The notes under the pieces were generated by a model that did no database searches, had not been told where the DNA came from, and saw nothing but the letters and a program-made list of their open reading frames with translations. A stretch of DNA of 64,000 nucleotides from Liminaster sp045576355 (GTDB lineage Bacteria > Bacteroidota > Bacteroidia > Bacteroidales > UBA3663). Numbering within the stretch: the stretch's first letter is position 1; every line of letters starts with the position of its first letter. The translations under genes and the position numbers were made by a program. The DNA is taken from contig JAZNGG010000005.1 in assembly GCA_045576355.1 (NCBI GenBank), positions 1-64,000 of the forward strand, in the 5' to 3' direction. This document shows, one piece after another, positions 52,152-61,080 of this stretch.

Positions 52152-52736
52152 TTAATGTCGGCGCAAGAGTCCTTTGAAAATCATGGTGAATATCGTTTCC
52201 CGAATCTTGATGGTCGGGACGCCCAAGTCTGCAAATTGACCACGTATATTGGGCAAGTCGAGTCCTCGCAACGCATAATGGATCGTAACAGCCACGACAC
52301 TGGCACTTTCGATCTGGAAAGTCCCCTCCTCGATGCCTTGCTGCAATATAGATCTCAAGATGGAGAGTTCACGCACATCCAGACGACGACGAGCATGCTC
52401 CAGCTTTAATACATCTCTAAAGAAATCTGCTTTCAATGATCCATTACGCACTACAGTCTCTTTCACCTGATCCAAACGACGGAGAATATAAAGTTTCAGT
52501 TTCTCATCGGCAGGCATAGACATCGGCAGAATCTCCTCGATCCGCTCAATAATACGCCTCGTCTCGGTTTCGATGACTGCCATATAGATGTCGGACTTGC
52601 TTTTGAAATAGGTATAAAGCGTGCGGCGGCCCTTGGTTGACATTGCCGCAATTTCATTCATTGTCGTGCCGTCAAAACCCTTTCGGGCAAATAACTGACG
52701 GGCAACTTCTATCAGTTCTGAACGCGTATTATTCAT
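52152..52736 (-). CDS. TetR-family regulator
   Basis: 194 residues with an N-terminal TetR helix-turn-helix (LIEVARQLFARKGFDGTTMNEIAAMSTKGRRTLYTYFKSK, in pieces) and a helical ligand-binding C-terminal part. Lies 116 bp upstream of fabG in the same direction, so a role in lipid-gene control is plausible but not shown. Confidence 0.9.
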   Translation of the reverse strand: MNNTRSELIEVARQLFARKGFDGTTMNEIAAMSTKGRRTLYTYFKSKSDIYMAVIETETRRIIERIEEILPMSMPADEKLKLYILRRLDQVKETVVRNGSLKADFFRDVLKLEHARRRLDVRELSILRSILQQGIEEGTFQIESASVVAVTIHYALRGLDLPNIRGQFADLGVPTIKIRETIFTMIFKGLLRRH

Positions 52737-52983
52737 TGCACATTCTCTTTTGTTTCGTGCAAAAGTAGTAATATTTCACATATTAGCAAGCAGTTCTTTC
52801 TATTTTTTACCCTTTCTATGCACAGGTTTGCCGCTTTTGAGCAAAAACCCCTCCTAAACGAAGAGGTTTCCACTATGAATATCGCCGTACCGCCCCATCT
52901 TCCACTTCACTCGATAGCGAAGTCTTGTGAAACGAAATCATAATTGTATAATACTCCCCAATTTAGGAAAAAACATTGATTTG

Positions 52984-53015
52984 CTTGCCCATATCACATT
53001 ATTTTCCTATTTTCG
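52984..53015 (+). promoter_or_regulatory. Promoter of exopolysaccharide operon
   Basis: CTTG (52984-52987), 20 bp, TATTTTCG (53008-53015) followed by CGTCGTTAAA. Implies a ~180-base leader before the first gene. No UpxY antiterminator gene is present. The region 52737-52980 shows nothing recognisable. Confidence 0.5.
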
Positions 53016-53036
53016 CGTCGTTAAACCCAAATCGAT

Positions 53037-53048
53037 CTAATGACCGAT
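53037..53048 (-). repeat. ATCGGTCATTAG motif, copy 4
   Basis: Minus strand ATCGGTCATTAG (12 of the 13 bases of copies 1-3), immediately downstream of the exopolysaccharide promoter. Confidence 0.4.
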
Positions 53049-53062
53049 AGGAGTGTAAAGAG

Positions 53063-53101
53063 CTGCCACAAGACCGGTGTATCGGGAAACACATGTGGCA
53101 G
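53063..53101 (+). other. Stem-loop in exopolysaccharide leader
   Basis: Perfect arms CTGCCACA (53063-53070) and TGTGGCAG (53094-53101) around an inner CCG/CGG stem. No T run. It lies in the untranslated leader and could serve an antitermination or processing factor. Confidence 0.5.
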
Positions 53102-53199
53102 AAAAGCTATACTATATACAATAATACAAATAAAAATGCGTTTTATATTAAATTAAAGCGAGTTAGTTATCCGATAATTTGAAGCATTAACTTTACATC

Positions 53200-54009
53200 A
53201 TGAATACTATTACACAAAAACTCCTACTTTTTATATGTGCGACTACCTTGATTATCTCTTGCTCAACGCCCAAAGAGGTGGTCTATTTTGAGGATTTACA
53301 AGGGGTGACCGAACCGCAAAAGATTTCCGACCTTACTTCTCGTGAACTTTTATTAGAACCGGATGATGAACTTTACATCACCGTTTCGGCACTTAATCCT
53401 ACTTCTGTGGCTCCTTTTAACTTACCGCTCGTCACCTTTAAGGGTACTACCCAAAAAGATCTGAGTACCACACCTTCAGTCCAGACTTACCGCATAGACC
53501 CTAAAGGAGAGATCAATTTCCCAGTGCTCGGCAAGATTCAAGCTGCAGGAAAGACCCAAACAGAAGTAGCGAAGACGCTGGAAACAGAAATCTCCAAATA
53601 TGTTGATAACCCCATCGTTACGGTCTATCTCGCAGGCGCTCGCGTAGCAGTCCTCGGAGAAGTAAATCGTCCCGGAAACATCTATTTCTCAGACAACAAA
53701 TACAGCATCATTGATGCCATAGGTCACGCCGGAGATCTCACGATACATGGGCGGAGAGACAACATCCTCCTGATCCGAGAAGAAGACGGGACTCGCAAGA
53801 CTATACGTCTTGACCTGACAGACTCCAACATCTTCAACTCTCCCTATTTCTATCTGAAACAGCACGATGTCATCTACGTAGAACCCAATGAGGCAAAATC
53901 TCGCAACAGCACTTACAGCCAGGCAAGCCAGTACTCTATCTCTGTAATCTCTACGATCGTGAGTGTTACTTCGGTCATTGTCTCACTAGTCATTGCCTTA
54001 ACCAAGTAA
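53200..54009 (+). CDS. Wza-type polysaccharide export lipoprotein
   Basis: 269 residues, lipobox I-I-S-C (Cys21). Polysaccharide export domain (LEPDDELYITVSALNP, YRIDPKGEINFPVLGKI), SLBB-type repeats (VAVLGEVNRPGNIYF, SIIDAIGHAGDL) and a C-terminal hydrophobic helix. Forms the outer-membrane exit for capsule or exopolysaccharide together with the Wzz protein encoded next. First gene of a six-gene operon. A second, similar gene lies at 62208-63005. Confidence 0.9.
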   Translation: MNTITQKLLLFICATTLIISCSTPKEVVYFEDLQGVTEPQKISDLTSRELLLEPDDELYITVSALNPTSVAPFNLPLVTFKGTTQKDLSTTPSVQTYRIDPKGEINFPVLGKIQAAGKTQTEVAKTLETEISKYVDNPIVTVYLAGARVAVLGEVNRPGNIYFSDNKYSIIDAIGHAGDLTIHGRRDNILLIREEDGTRKTIRLDLTDSNIFNSPYFYLKQHDVIYVEPNEAKSRNSTYSQASQYSISVISTIVSVTSVIVSLVIALTK

Positions 54010-54097
54010 CTCTCATAATACTAGGACTTGGTTAAATATGGCGAAATGTACACGCTCCATCATTTCTAAAGACATCTACAAGAAATAATACACAACT

Positions 54098-56221
54098 ATG
54101 CTATACATCAAAGAAAACGAAATCGTCAGACTTCTCCGTCTCTCGTTGAAACACTGGAAACTATTTGTTCTCTCCTTTATCGGATGTTTTGCCCTTGCCG
54201 GCATGTATCTGCTGATCAAGAACAAGCAGTGGAATGTTACAACCTCTGTGGCCATTTCTGACACCGCCGGAGCCTCGTCAAGCATGGCCGGCATGATGGC
54301 AAAAAGTGCCGGATTTGGAGATCTGCTGGGGATCGGCGGTAGCGTCGTGGACAACGAAATCGTGATCATGAAGTCCCACACGGTACTCTATGAAGCGGTC
54401 AAAGAATTAGGGCTCAACGTAATGTACACCAACCGCCCGAAACTCAAACGCAAAGTCTATTTTCAAGACAGCCCGCTGGAGTTGATCAGTGACAGCCCAA
54501 TCATGGGAGACACGCTCAACATGGGTCTGACATTCAAGATTAAAGTTAGTGCAGATGGTAAGCGTGCCGAAATCTATGGTAAAACAGCCAAACGTAAAAC
54601 ATTTGTAGATATAGAAGCCGATCTACCCGCTCATTTCGATACTGATTGGGGTAGCTTCACCCTACGCACAACCGAATTTTATGAGCCGGGTGAAACTATG
54701 CGTATGAAGATCATGTATGGCAGCTATTCTGCCACAGCTCAGTCTTTGCTCGAAGATCTCGAATACGACCTGATCGACAAAAAAGCCAATGTCATAAGTA
54801 TCTCTCTCAAAGACATCAATCCCACAAAGACAAAAGCGCTCCTCAACACGATAGTCAAGAAGTATGAAACATATAGTTTGCAGGCTAAAAACTATCAGAC
54901 GGAGTTCACAATGAATTATCTGCAACGCCGCATCGACAGCGTAAGTAAAGAACTTACCGATCTCGAATATGCCATCGAAAACTACAAGCAAAACAACAAA
55001 CTGAGTGACCTCGATGCAGAGATGGAGGTAACAATCAAGCAAGCGAGTTCGCTGCGCGAGCAACAAGTGGCTGTCGAGACTCAATATGAAATCATATCGC
55101 AGTTGGAAGATTACGTCAAAAATCCGGCCAACAACTACGAACCGATTCCGCTCAATTTAGGTGTTGAAGCAGCAGGTGCCACTTCTGCTCTCTCCGAATA
55201 CAATACACTAATTCAAGAATACAAACACCTCATCCTGACCACCAAAGGGAACAATCCCTCTCTCAATGCCCTCAAACTTCAGATCGATGTGGCACGACAA
55301 GGAGTGGTAAGCACCATTGAGAGCGTAAAACACGGCATTGACTTCACCCGTCGTCAAATCAATGATCAGATTTCAACTTTCGAAAGCAAAGTCAAAAGCA
55401 TGCCTCGCCAGGAGCGAGAGTTCATTGACCTTAAACGGCAGCAGGAGATCAAGCAACAGGTATTTGTTATGCTTTTAGCTCAACAAGAGCAGAACATGGT
55501 CAACCTTATCGCCGATGCACCTAAAGCACAGCTCGTGGACAAGGCATATGTCTATGCTCTTCCTGTAGCACCAAAGCCCAAACTGATTTTGGCCATAGCA
55601 TTCGTATTTGCCTTGTTCCTCCCCATCGTTTGGCTGAAATTCACAAGCATGATGCGCAAGACCATCCATGATCCGGAAGAACTCAAATCTATCGAAGGCA
55701 TCCGCGAGATCCACTGCATGACCGGCACAGAGGAAGATATGCGACGCCTCCGCTCAGATATACTCGATCACCTCGAGAGATGCAACGGCAAGATCATCAC
55801 CTGCTTCTCTATGCAAAACGATGAGCAACGAACCGGTACAGCCATGGCAATCGCCGAATCCATCGCGGCAACAGGACATAAGGTAGCTCTGATCAATGCC
55901 AACCTGCATCCGGATGCTGAACGAGAACCTCTGCCCACATCTGATCGCGTCACTGTTATGACACCGGACTTTACTCCCGATATGCTTGAAAGTAAACAAT
56001 TCCGTAATACAATCGAGCAACTCAAGCAGACGGAAGACATCATAGTGATAGAGACCGCACCATTTGTCTTCTACCCCGATGCTATCCCGATGCTCAAATA
56101 TTCGGATCTCCAATTGGTTATGACGAAGCGCGACGTGACACTCAAAAAGAATCTTCCCTACATCGAGAGCCTCATTGCGATGGGTTATGTCCAAAATCTC
56201 ATCACCATAATTAATGAATAA
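54098..56221 (+). CDS. Wzz-type chain-length protein with inactive kinase domain
   Basis: 707 residues. N-terminal membrane helix (~20-38), Wzz domain, long coiled coil (~260-450), second membrane helix (~490-512) with the Pro-rich VAPKPKL start, and a C-terminal domain in the position of a BY-kinase (~560-707). The Walker A site is lost (SMQNDEQRTGT at 571-581, with no Gly-Lys-Ser/Thr), and the A' acidic residues are Asn600 and Asn602 (ALINANL). No C-terminal Tyr cluster. It should regulate chain length and link to the export channel but not phosphorylate. Overlaps the next gene by 8 bp. Confidence 0.87.
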   Translation: MLYIKENEIVRLLRLSLKHWKLFVLSFIGCFALAGMYLLIKNKQWNVTTSVAISDTAGASSSMAGMMAKSAGFGDLLGIGGSVVDNEIVIMKSHTVLYEAVKELGLNVMYTNRPKLKRKVYFQDSPLELISDSPIMGDTLNMGLTFKIKVSADGKRAEIYGKTAKRKTFVDIEADLPAHFDTDWGSFTLRTTEFYEPGETMRMKIMYGSYSATAQSLLEDLEYDLIDKKANVISISLKDINPTKTKALLNTIVKKYETYSLQAKNYQTEFTMNYLQRRIDSVSKELTDLEYAIENYKQNNKLSDLDAEMEVTIKQASSLREQQVAVETQYEIISQLEDYVKNPANNYEPIPLNLGVEAAGATSALSEYNTLIQEYKHLILTTKGNNPSLNALKLQIDVARQGVVSTIESVKHGIDFTRRQINDQISTFESKVKSMPRQEREFIDLKRQQEIKQQVFVMLLAQQEQNMVNLIADAPKAQLVDKAYVYALPVAPKPKLILAIAFVFALFLPIVWLKFTSMMRKTIHDPEELKSIEGIREIHCMTGTEEDMRRLRSDILDHLERCNGKIITCFSMQNDEQRTGTAMAIAESIAATGHKVALINANLHPDAEREPLPTSDRVTVMTPDFTPDMLESKQFRNTIEQLKQTEDIIVIETAPFVFYPDAIPMLKYSDLQLVMTKRDVTLKKNLPYIESLIAMGYVQNLITIINE

Positions 56222-57578
56222 ACTTCTAACGTGGCTGATCAGTCGCTTCACCGGCGGCTCTGCACGCTCTGTACTCCTCAAACGCAATATGCTGTATGCC
56301 TTACTGATCAAGGCAGGCAGCATTTGCTGTACATTGGTCCTTGTGCCTGCCACCATAGATTTTGTCAATCCAACACAATATGCCATCTGGCTCACCATCA
56401 GTTCGATCGTGGCATGGATGTCTTTCTTTGACATCGGTTTCAGCAACGGACTCCGCAACAAACTCGTCGAAGCACTTGCCCGAGGAGACATCGCTCAAGG
56501 CAAATCTTTTGTCAGCACCACATACTACATGCTGACATTGATATTCTCCGGAGTGGCTCTGCTCACGATACCGTTGGTCTGGTGTTTCGACATATCTCCT
56601 TTGCTTGACATCGACCTCCATTATGAAGAAGACCTTAAGTGGGCTTTAACCATCGTCATACTCTATTTTTGCATCTCTTTCGTGCTACGCACTTTGAGTT
56701 ATGTCCTGATGGCAGACCAACGCAATTCCTATAGTTCTTTTATCGAATTTATCGGTCAGTTTTCTGTGTTGGCTGTAATCTTCTTGATACGCAACGACCT
56801 GGAAGGCTCGCTGACCACCTTGGCTCTGGCACAATGTATTCCTCCTCTTTTGGTATGGGTAGTGGCAAGTATCTATCACTACACACATCGTTATCGCAAC
56901 ATCTGCCCTGCTCTGCAAGACGTACATCTCTCTGACACCCGACTATTGATGTCCTTAGGGGTGAAATTCTTTATCATACAGATAGCCACGATCATTCAGT
57001 TTCATGCCGCCAATTTCCTGATAGCCCGTCTCTACAGCATCGAGGAAGTAACCGACTACAACATCGCATATCGTTACTTCAACATCCTTTATATGTGCTT
57101 CTTCCTCTTGCTGCAACCCTTCTGGTCGGCTGTCACAGATGCTTATACTCAAAATGACATTGCATGGATCCGGCGTTCGATCCGCAAATATATGTATATC
57201 GCTTTTGGGGCATTGGCAGGAGGCATCCTGATGCTCCTCTTGTCTCCCTACGTTTATGATCTTTGGATCGGAGATCGTGTACATATAGATTTCACCCTGT
57301 CTTTTTGGATGATGTGCTACTTCATGGTTATCATCTTCGGAGCTGTTTTCTGCTTCTTTGTCAACGGCATCGGTGCCCTCCGCATACAATATGTGAGCAG
57401 CCTCATCTCTCCCATCATATTCATTGCGATGGTATTACTTCTTTCAAAGGTTTATGGAGTCGGGATGCACGCGATATTGATCGCCTCTATCATTGCCAAC
57501 TACAACGGTCTGATACTCGCACCACTCCAGTATTACATGGTTATACACCGTAAAAAGAAAGGCATATGGACTATGTAA
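56214..57578 (+). CDS. Polysaccharide flippase (Wzx/MOP superfamily)
   Basis: 454 residues, about 12 membrane helices, N-terminal ...VLVPATIDFVNPTQYAIWLT and FFDIGFSNGLRNKLVEA pattern of MOP-type oligosaccharide flippases. Moves lipid-linked repeat units across the inner membrane. Overlaps both neighbours (8 and 13 bp), indicating tight translational coupling. Confidence 0.87.
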   Translation: MNKLLTWLISRFTGGSARSVLLKRNMLYALLIKAGSICCTLVLVPATIDFVNPTQYAIWLTISSIVAWMSFFDIGFSNGLRNKLVEALARGDIAQGKSFVSTTYYMLTLIFSGVALLTIPLVWCFDISPLLDIDLHYEEDLKWALTIVILYFCISFVLRTLSYVLMADQRNSYSSFIEFIGQFSVLAVIFLIRNDLEGSLTTLALAQCIPPLLVWVVASIYHYTHRYRNICPALQDVHLSDTRLLMSLGVKFFIIQIATIIQFHAANFLIARLYSIEEVTDYNIAYRYFNILYMCFFLLLQPFWSAVTDAYTQNDIAWIRRSIRKYMYIAFGALAGGILMLLLSPYVYDLWIGDRVHIDFTLSFWMMCYFMVIIFGAVFCFFVNGIGALRIQYVSSLISPIIFIAMVLLLSKVYGVGMHAILIASIIANYNGLILAPLQYYMVIHRKKKGIWTM

Positions 57579-58831
57579 TTACAAAAGATCGCCAGACACG
57601 CCTGCTCACATGGATGTGGTGGGGCATAGCAGCCTATACGCTGCTCATACTTATTGCCGAATGGGTATATCGACTGGGAGACATTGCCGGTGGTCTGACT
57701 AATCGCATCGTTCCGATCTCTTGTCTTTTGCTTTTGTTCAGCATCCGCTGGAATAATAATAATCACACACGGAGCGGCAAGATCCTGATTTACCTCTTGC
57801 TTGCCGTCACACTCTCGATGTTTCTCCGGTCCGGCATATACACTTTGGCATGGCAGAGCTACATCAACCCCTACCTGTTTGTCCCTTATATAGCGACATT
57901 GCTTCTCTTGATCCCCTCTGTCCCACTGATACGAAGTTTCTATATTGCCAATAACGGATTTATGTATCTTGGTGTTGTGCTGGTATTTATCCCTATCCTA
58001 AGATACACCAACAACGGCAACATTCAGTTCCTCTTCGAAACACTCATATTAGGGGCCTCCATGGTACTCCTTTGCGGAAAGTATCATAATAAGCGAACGA
58101 TCATATGGAGTATCGTGTGCCTCACATTAGGGCTTTTGACCTCCACCATCACCGCTCGCCGCAACTTGATGGTGACCATTGCCCTCTACATGATGATCTG
58201 TGGGTTCCAATATCTTTTCGGATCCAAAATCAAATCTATGGCCACTCGGCTTTGGATCATACTTACTGCATTGGTAGTTTTCATCATCGGAGCATTTATC
58301 TTCTTACAGAATCAGAAAGGGATGTTCAGTACCATCGCCGAACGTGCTACTGAAAACACTCGCGACATTGTCTTGGCTAATTTTGCTCTTGATTTTGCCG
58401 AAGAGCCTATCGAAGTCCTCTATGGTAGAAGTATGGCAGGAACCTACCATTGCTATGGCTCAGTCGGAGATAATGACAATAGTTTCGGTGAGGGAGAACG
58501 TCCCAATATTGAGTGTGGCTATCTTCAGATGATCCTCAAAGGAGGTGTAATCTATATGGTCATCTATCTCATCGTACTGATCTATGCGATGGTACAAGGA
58601 TTCCGCGCCCGCAACCAGTTGCTCAAAGCATGTGCCTGGCTGCTTGCCGTACAATTGATAGATATGATTCCCTTCGGACTCCCGGCATTCAACATCAAAA
58701 CCTTTATGCTTTGGATGGCCATTGCTCTCTGTTTCGACAAAAATTTAAGACAGAAAAATGACGAAGAGATACAGCAACTGATCTATACTCCTATATACAG
58801 TCTGCCCCAATGGAAGAAAGGCAAAAGCTAA
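57566..58831 (+). CDS. Probable polysaccharide polymerase (Wzy-like)
   Basis: 421 residues, 10-12 membrane helices and a large loop between the later helices (residues ~255-320, TIAERATENTRDIV, ERPNIECGYLQMILKGG). This topology and its place between flippase and glycosyltransferase suggest an O-antigen/EPS polymerase; such proteins have little sequence conservation, so the call rests mainly on context. Confidence 0.72.
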   Translation: MDYVITKDRQTRLLTWMWWGIAAYTLLILIAEWVYRLGDIAGGLTNRIVPISCLLLLFSIRWNNNNHTRSGKILIYLLLAVTLSMFLRSGIYTLAWQSYINPYLFVPYIATLLLLIPSVPLIRSFYIANNGFMYLGVVLVFIPILRYTNNGNIQFLFETLILGASMVLLCGKYHNKRTIIWSIVCLTLGLLTSTITARRNLMVTIALYMMICGFQYLFGSKIKSMATRLWIILTALVVFIIGAFIFLQNQKGMFSTIAERATENTRDIVLANFALDFAEEPIEVLYGRSMAGTYHCYGSVGDNDNSFGEGERPNIECGYLQMILKGGVIYMVIYLIVLIYAMVQGFRARNQLLKACAWLLAVQLIDMIPFGLPAFNIKTFMLWMAIALCFDKNLRQKNDEEIQQLIYTPIYSLPQWKKGKS

Positions 58832-58850
58832 AAACAATTGGGCTGTACGC

Positions 58851-58912
58851 CGGTCATAGCCATCGCCATCAGCCATCGCAAGCGAAGCCCTTCAATCCCT
58901 CAACCAACAACC
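58851..58912 (+). repeat. Dispersed intergenic repeat inside EPS operon
   Basis: CATAGCCATCGCCATCAGCC, then ATCGCAAGCGAAGCCC, then TTCAATCCCTCAACC. It fills the 103-bp gap between polymerase and glycosyltransferase genes. Confidence 0.65.
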
Positions 58913-58934
58913 ATTTCACTTAATACCCCACGTC

Positions 58935-60173
58935 ATGAAGATACTTTGGATAGTTAACGTCATGTTTCCTGAGGCCTGCCAAAAGTTAGGCAAACCCGAT
59001 CCGGTCGTCGGAGGATGGCTGATCGGATATTATAATGCGATGCAAGAATACTTTCCCAAAGATTTTCATCTCGACATCGTTTCTCCCTATGACGGAGAGA
59101 CGACACAATGTATAGAAGGGAACCATAACCGCCATTATCTTTTCCCTGCCACGATGCAAGGAGAGAAACTCAAAGAGTGGTTTAAAAGTGTGAATGCTGA
59201 AGTTCGCCCGGATGTTATACATATACACGGATCTGAATACTATCACGACTTAGCTTGGGTAGAAGCTTGCGGTTCCGCCCACACGGTTGTCTCCATACAA
59301 GGATTGGTGAGTATCTGCGCCCGCTATTATATGGCAGGAATCTCCGATCAGGAGAGACGCAAACATTTCTCCCTCAATGACTGGCGTTTCCATCGAACAC
59401 TCACAGATGGCCAGCGCCGCTATGCCGAACGAGGGGTCAGCGAAATGGCTTTACTCAGCCAAATAGAATGTGTGGCAGGCAGAACTTCATGGGATAGAAG
59501 TCATGTTTTAACGTTCAACCCCAAAGTCCGTTATTTCATCTGTCAGGAAGTGCTCCGAAAACCATTCTATGAAACAGAATGGACACTCTCTTCCTGTCGT
59601 CGGCACTCCATCTTTTTAAGCCAATCTCATTATCCGCTTAAAGGCTTACACAAACTACTGGAAGCACTTCCCTTTGTCCTGCGACACTACCCGGAAACAC
59701 AGGTCTATATCGTCGGAGACAATCCTGCAAACGGCACATGGTATCAGCGATCTACCTTTGGCAATCTTATACATAATCTAATCCGGAAACATCAGCTTGC
59801 CGATCATCTGCATTTCCTCGGCAGACTTACAGCAGAGGAGATGGCAGATCAATATCGTCAAGCCCATCTTTTCGTTTGCCCCTCATCGATCGAAAATAGC
59901 AGTAACTCTCTGTGCGAAGCCCAGATCATCGGGACACCAACCATCGCCAGCTACGTTGGAGGGCTACCCGACCTGATCTGCAACGGAGAAACCGGATTCC
60001 TATACAGATTTGAAGAGGTCGAGATGCTGGCAGAAAAGATCAAGCAAATATTTGCAGATGACGATCTCGCCATACGAATCTCTCAGCAAGGACGAAAAAC
60101 AGCCCTTAAGAGACACGACCGGAAAGAGATTGCACAACAATTGTCAAACATCTATCACTCCATATCATCATGA
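58935..60173 (+). CDS. Glycosyltransferase family 4
   Basis: 412 residues, GT-B fold. N-terminal WIVNVMFPEACQ and VVGGWLIGYYNAM, C-terminal nucleotide-sugar site with the E-x7-E motif in SSIENSSNSLCEAQIIG and the following GTPTIASYVGGLPDLI, typical of GT4. Adds a sugar to the lipid-linked repeat unit; donor unknown. It is the only transferase in the operon, so others must be encoded elsewhere. Stop overlaps the next start (ATGA). Confidence 0.9.
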   Translation: MKILWIVNVMFPEACQKLGKPDPVVGGWLIGYYNAMQEYFPKDFHLDIVSPYDGETTQCIEGNHNRHYLFPATMQGEKLKEWFKSVNAEVRPDVIHIHGSEYYHDLAWVEACGSAHTVVSIQGLVSICARYYMAGISDQERRKHFSLNDWRFHRTLTDGQRRYAERGVSEMALLSQIECVAGRTSWDRSHVLTFNPKVRYFICQEVLRKPFYETEWTLSSCRRHSIFLSQSHYPLKGLHKLLEALPFVLRHYPETQVYIVGDNPANGTWYQRSTFGNLIHNLIRKHQLADHLHFLGRLTAEEMADQYRQAHLFVCPSSIENSSNSLCEAQIIGTPTIASYVGGLPDLICNGETGFLYRFEEVEMLAEKIKQIFADDDLAIRISQQGRKTALKRHDRKEIAQQLSNIYHSISS

Positions 60174-60802
60174 GCAGAAGTTCACGCTTTACGGACGATC
60201 CTAAAGGAGTTATAGCCTTTCATCTCCGTCGTCTCGTCATATCCATACACACCTCCTGGAGCACCTCATTCACGCGACTTAAAGCCTGGTCTCTAGGAGT
60301 ATCCATAGGACGAGGATTATTGTGTCGGGGCATTCCATACTTTGAAAAAGCGCCACACTCTAAAATTAAGCTCGGTGACCAATGCTCCATACTCTCATCT
60401 TTCCGTTCTAATCACATTGGGATCCCTACTCGCTCACGCATCGTCACGATGTCTCCCGATAGTAAAGTGATCATCGGAAACCAAGTCGGGATGTCCGGAG
60501 TAACCATAACGGCACATGAGTCGATTACTATCGATGACAAAGCTCTCATCGGGGCAGGCACACTGATTACAGACAGCGACTGGCATGCCATCGATCCGGA
60601 GCTACGACACACTGAAATCGGCAAGACTGCACCCGTTCATATCGGACGTAACGTTCTCGTAGGGACTCGATGTATCATCCTCAAGGGTGTAACTATCGGG
60701 GCAGACAGTGTCATCGGGGCAGGTTCCGTCGTCACCCACGACATCCCCGCCGGTGTCATCGCTGCCGGCAATCCATGCCGCGTCATCAAACCGCTGCGAT
60801 AA
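60170..60802 (+). CDS. Hexapeptide-repeat O-acyltransferase
   Basis: 210 residues. Left-handed beta-helix turns from about residue 85 (IVTMSPDSKVIIGNQVGMSG, ITIDDKALIGAGTLITDSDW, HIGRNVLVGTRCIILKGVTI, VIGAGSVVTHDIPAGVIAAG), ending NPCRVIKPLR as in WbbJ/maltose-acetyltransferase types. Probably acetylates a sugar of the exopolysaccharide. Start overlaps the glycosyltransferase stop by 4 bp. Confidence 0.9.
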   Translation: MSRSSRFTDDPKGVIAFHLRRLVISIHTSWSTSFTRLKAWSLGVSIGRGLLCRGIPYFEKAPHSKIKLGDQCSILSSFRSNHIGIPTRSRIVTMSPDSKVIIGNQVGMSGVTITAHESITIDDKALIGAGTLITDSDWHAIDPELRHTEIGKTAPVHIGRNVLVGTRCIILKGVTIGADSVIGAGSVVTHDIPAGVIAAGNPCRVIKPLR

Positions 60803-60827
60803 GGGGCGATTTAGAAGTTTCAACCCT

Positions 60828-60895
60828 ACAGAGGGCTGCGCCCCAACCATAGACTTTAGTCATAGCAGGGTGTAGTCCTTTAACTTTTTTACCAT
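60828..60895 (-). repeat. Dispersed intergenic repeat, degenerate
   Basis: AGGGCTGCGCCCCAACC, then ATAGACTTTAGTCATAGC, then AGGGTGTAGTCC: shares blocks with the repeat family (minus orientation). AGACTTTAGT is also found next to the motif copy at 50226. Confidence 0.4.
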
Positions 60896-60909
60896 TCAAC
60901 TATTTATGA

Positions 60910-60990
60910 ATGATCATTCATTATAACTTCAAATGTCCCGAATGTGGCACTCTCATGACAAAAAATGAAACTGTTTATGATGTATGGTAA
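60910..60990 (+). CDS. Possible 26-residue Cys-x2-Cys peptide
   Basis: ATG at 60910 opens MIIHYNFKCPECGTLM and ten more residues before TAA. The CPEC pair resembles half of a zinc ribbon. It may be a fragment of a former gene. No promoter or ribosome site supports it. Confidence 0.2.
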   Translation: MIIHYNFKCPECGTLMTKNETVYDVW

Positions 60991-61013
60991 CATAACGAAA
61001 GTCATATATCAGA

Positions 61014-61050
61014 ATAAAAAGGGCTGACTCCTCATGAAAAGTGTCAGCCC
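61014..61050 (-). terminator. Terminator of wza2-ychF
   Basis: Arms GGGCTGAC (61021-61028) and GTCAGCCC (61043-61050); on the minus strand a T run follows (complement of 61016-61020). Confidence 0.75.
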
Positions 61051-61080
61051 TAATTTATTATTATATAACGCTACAAAAAA

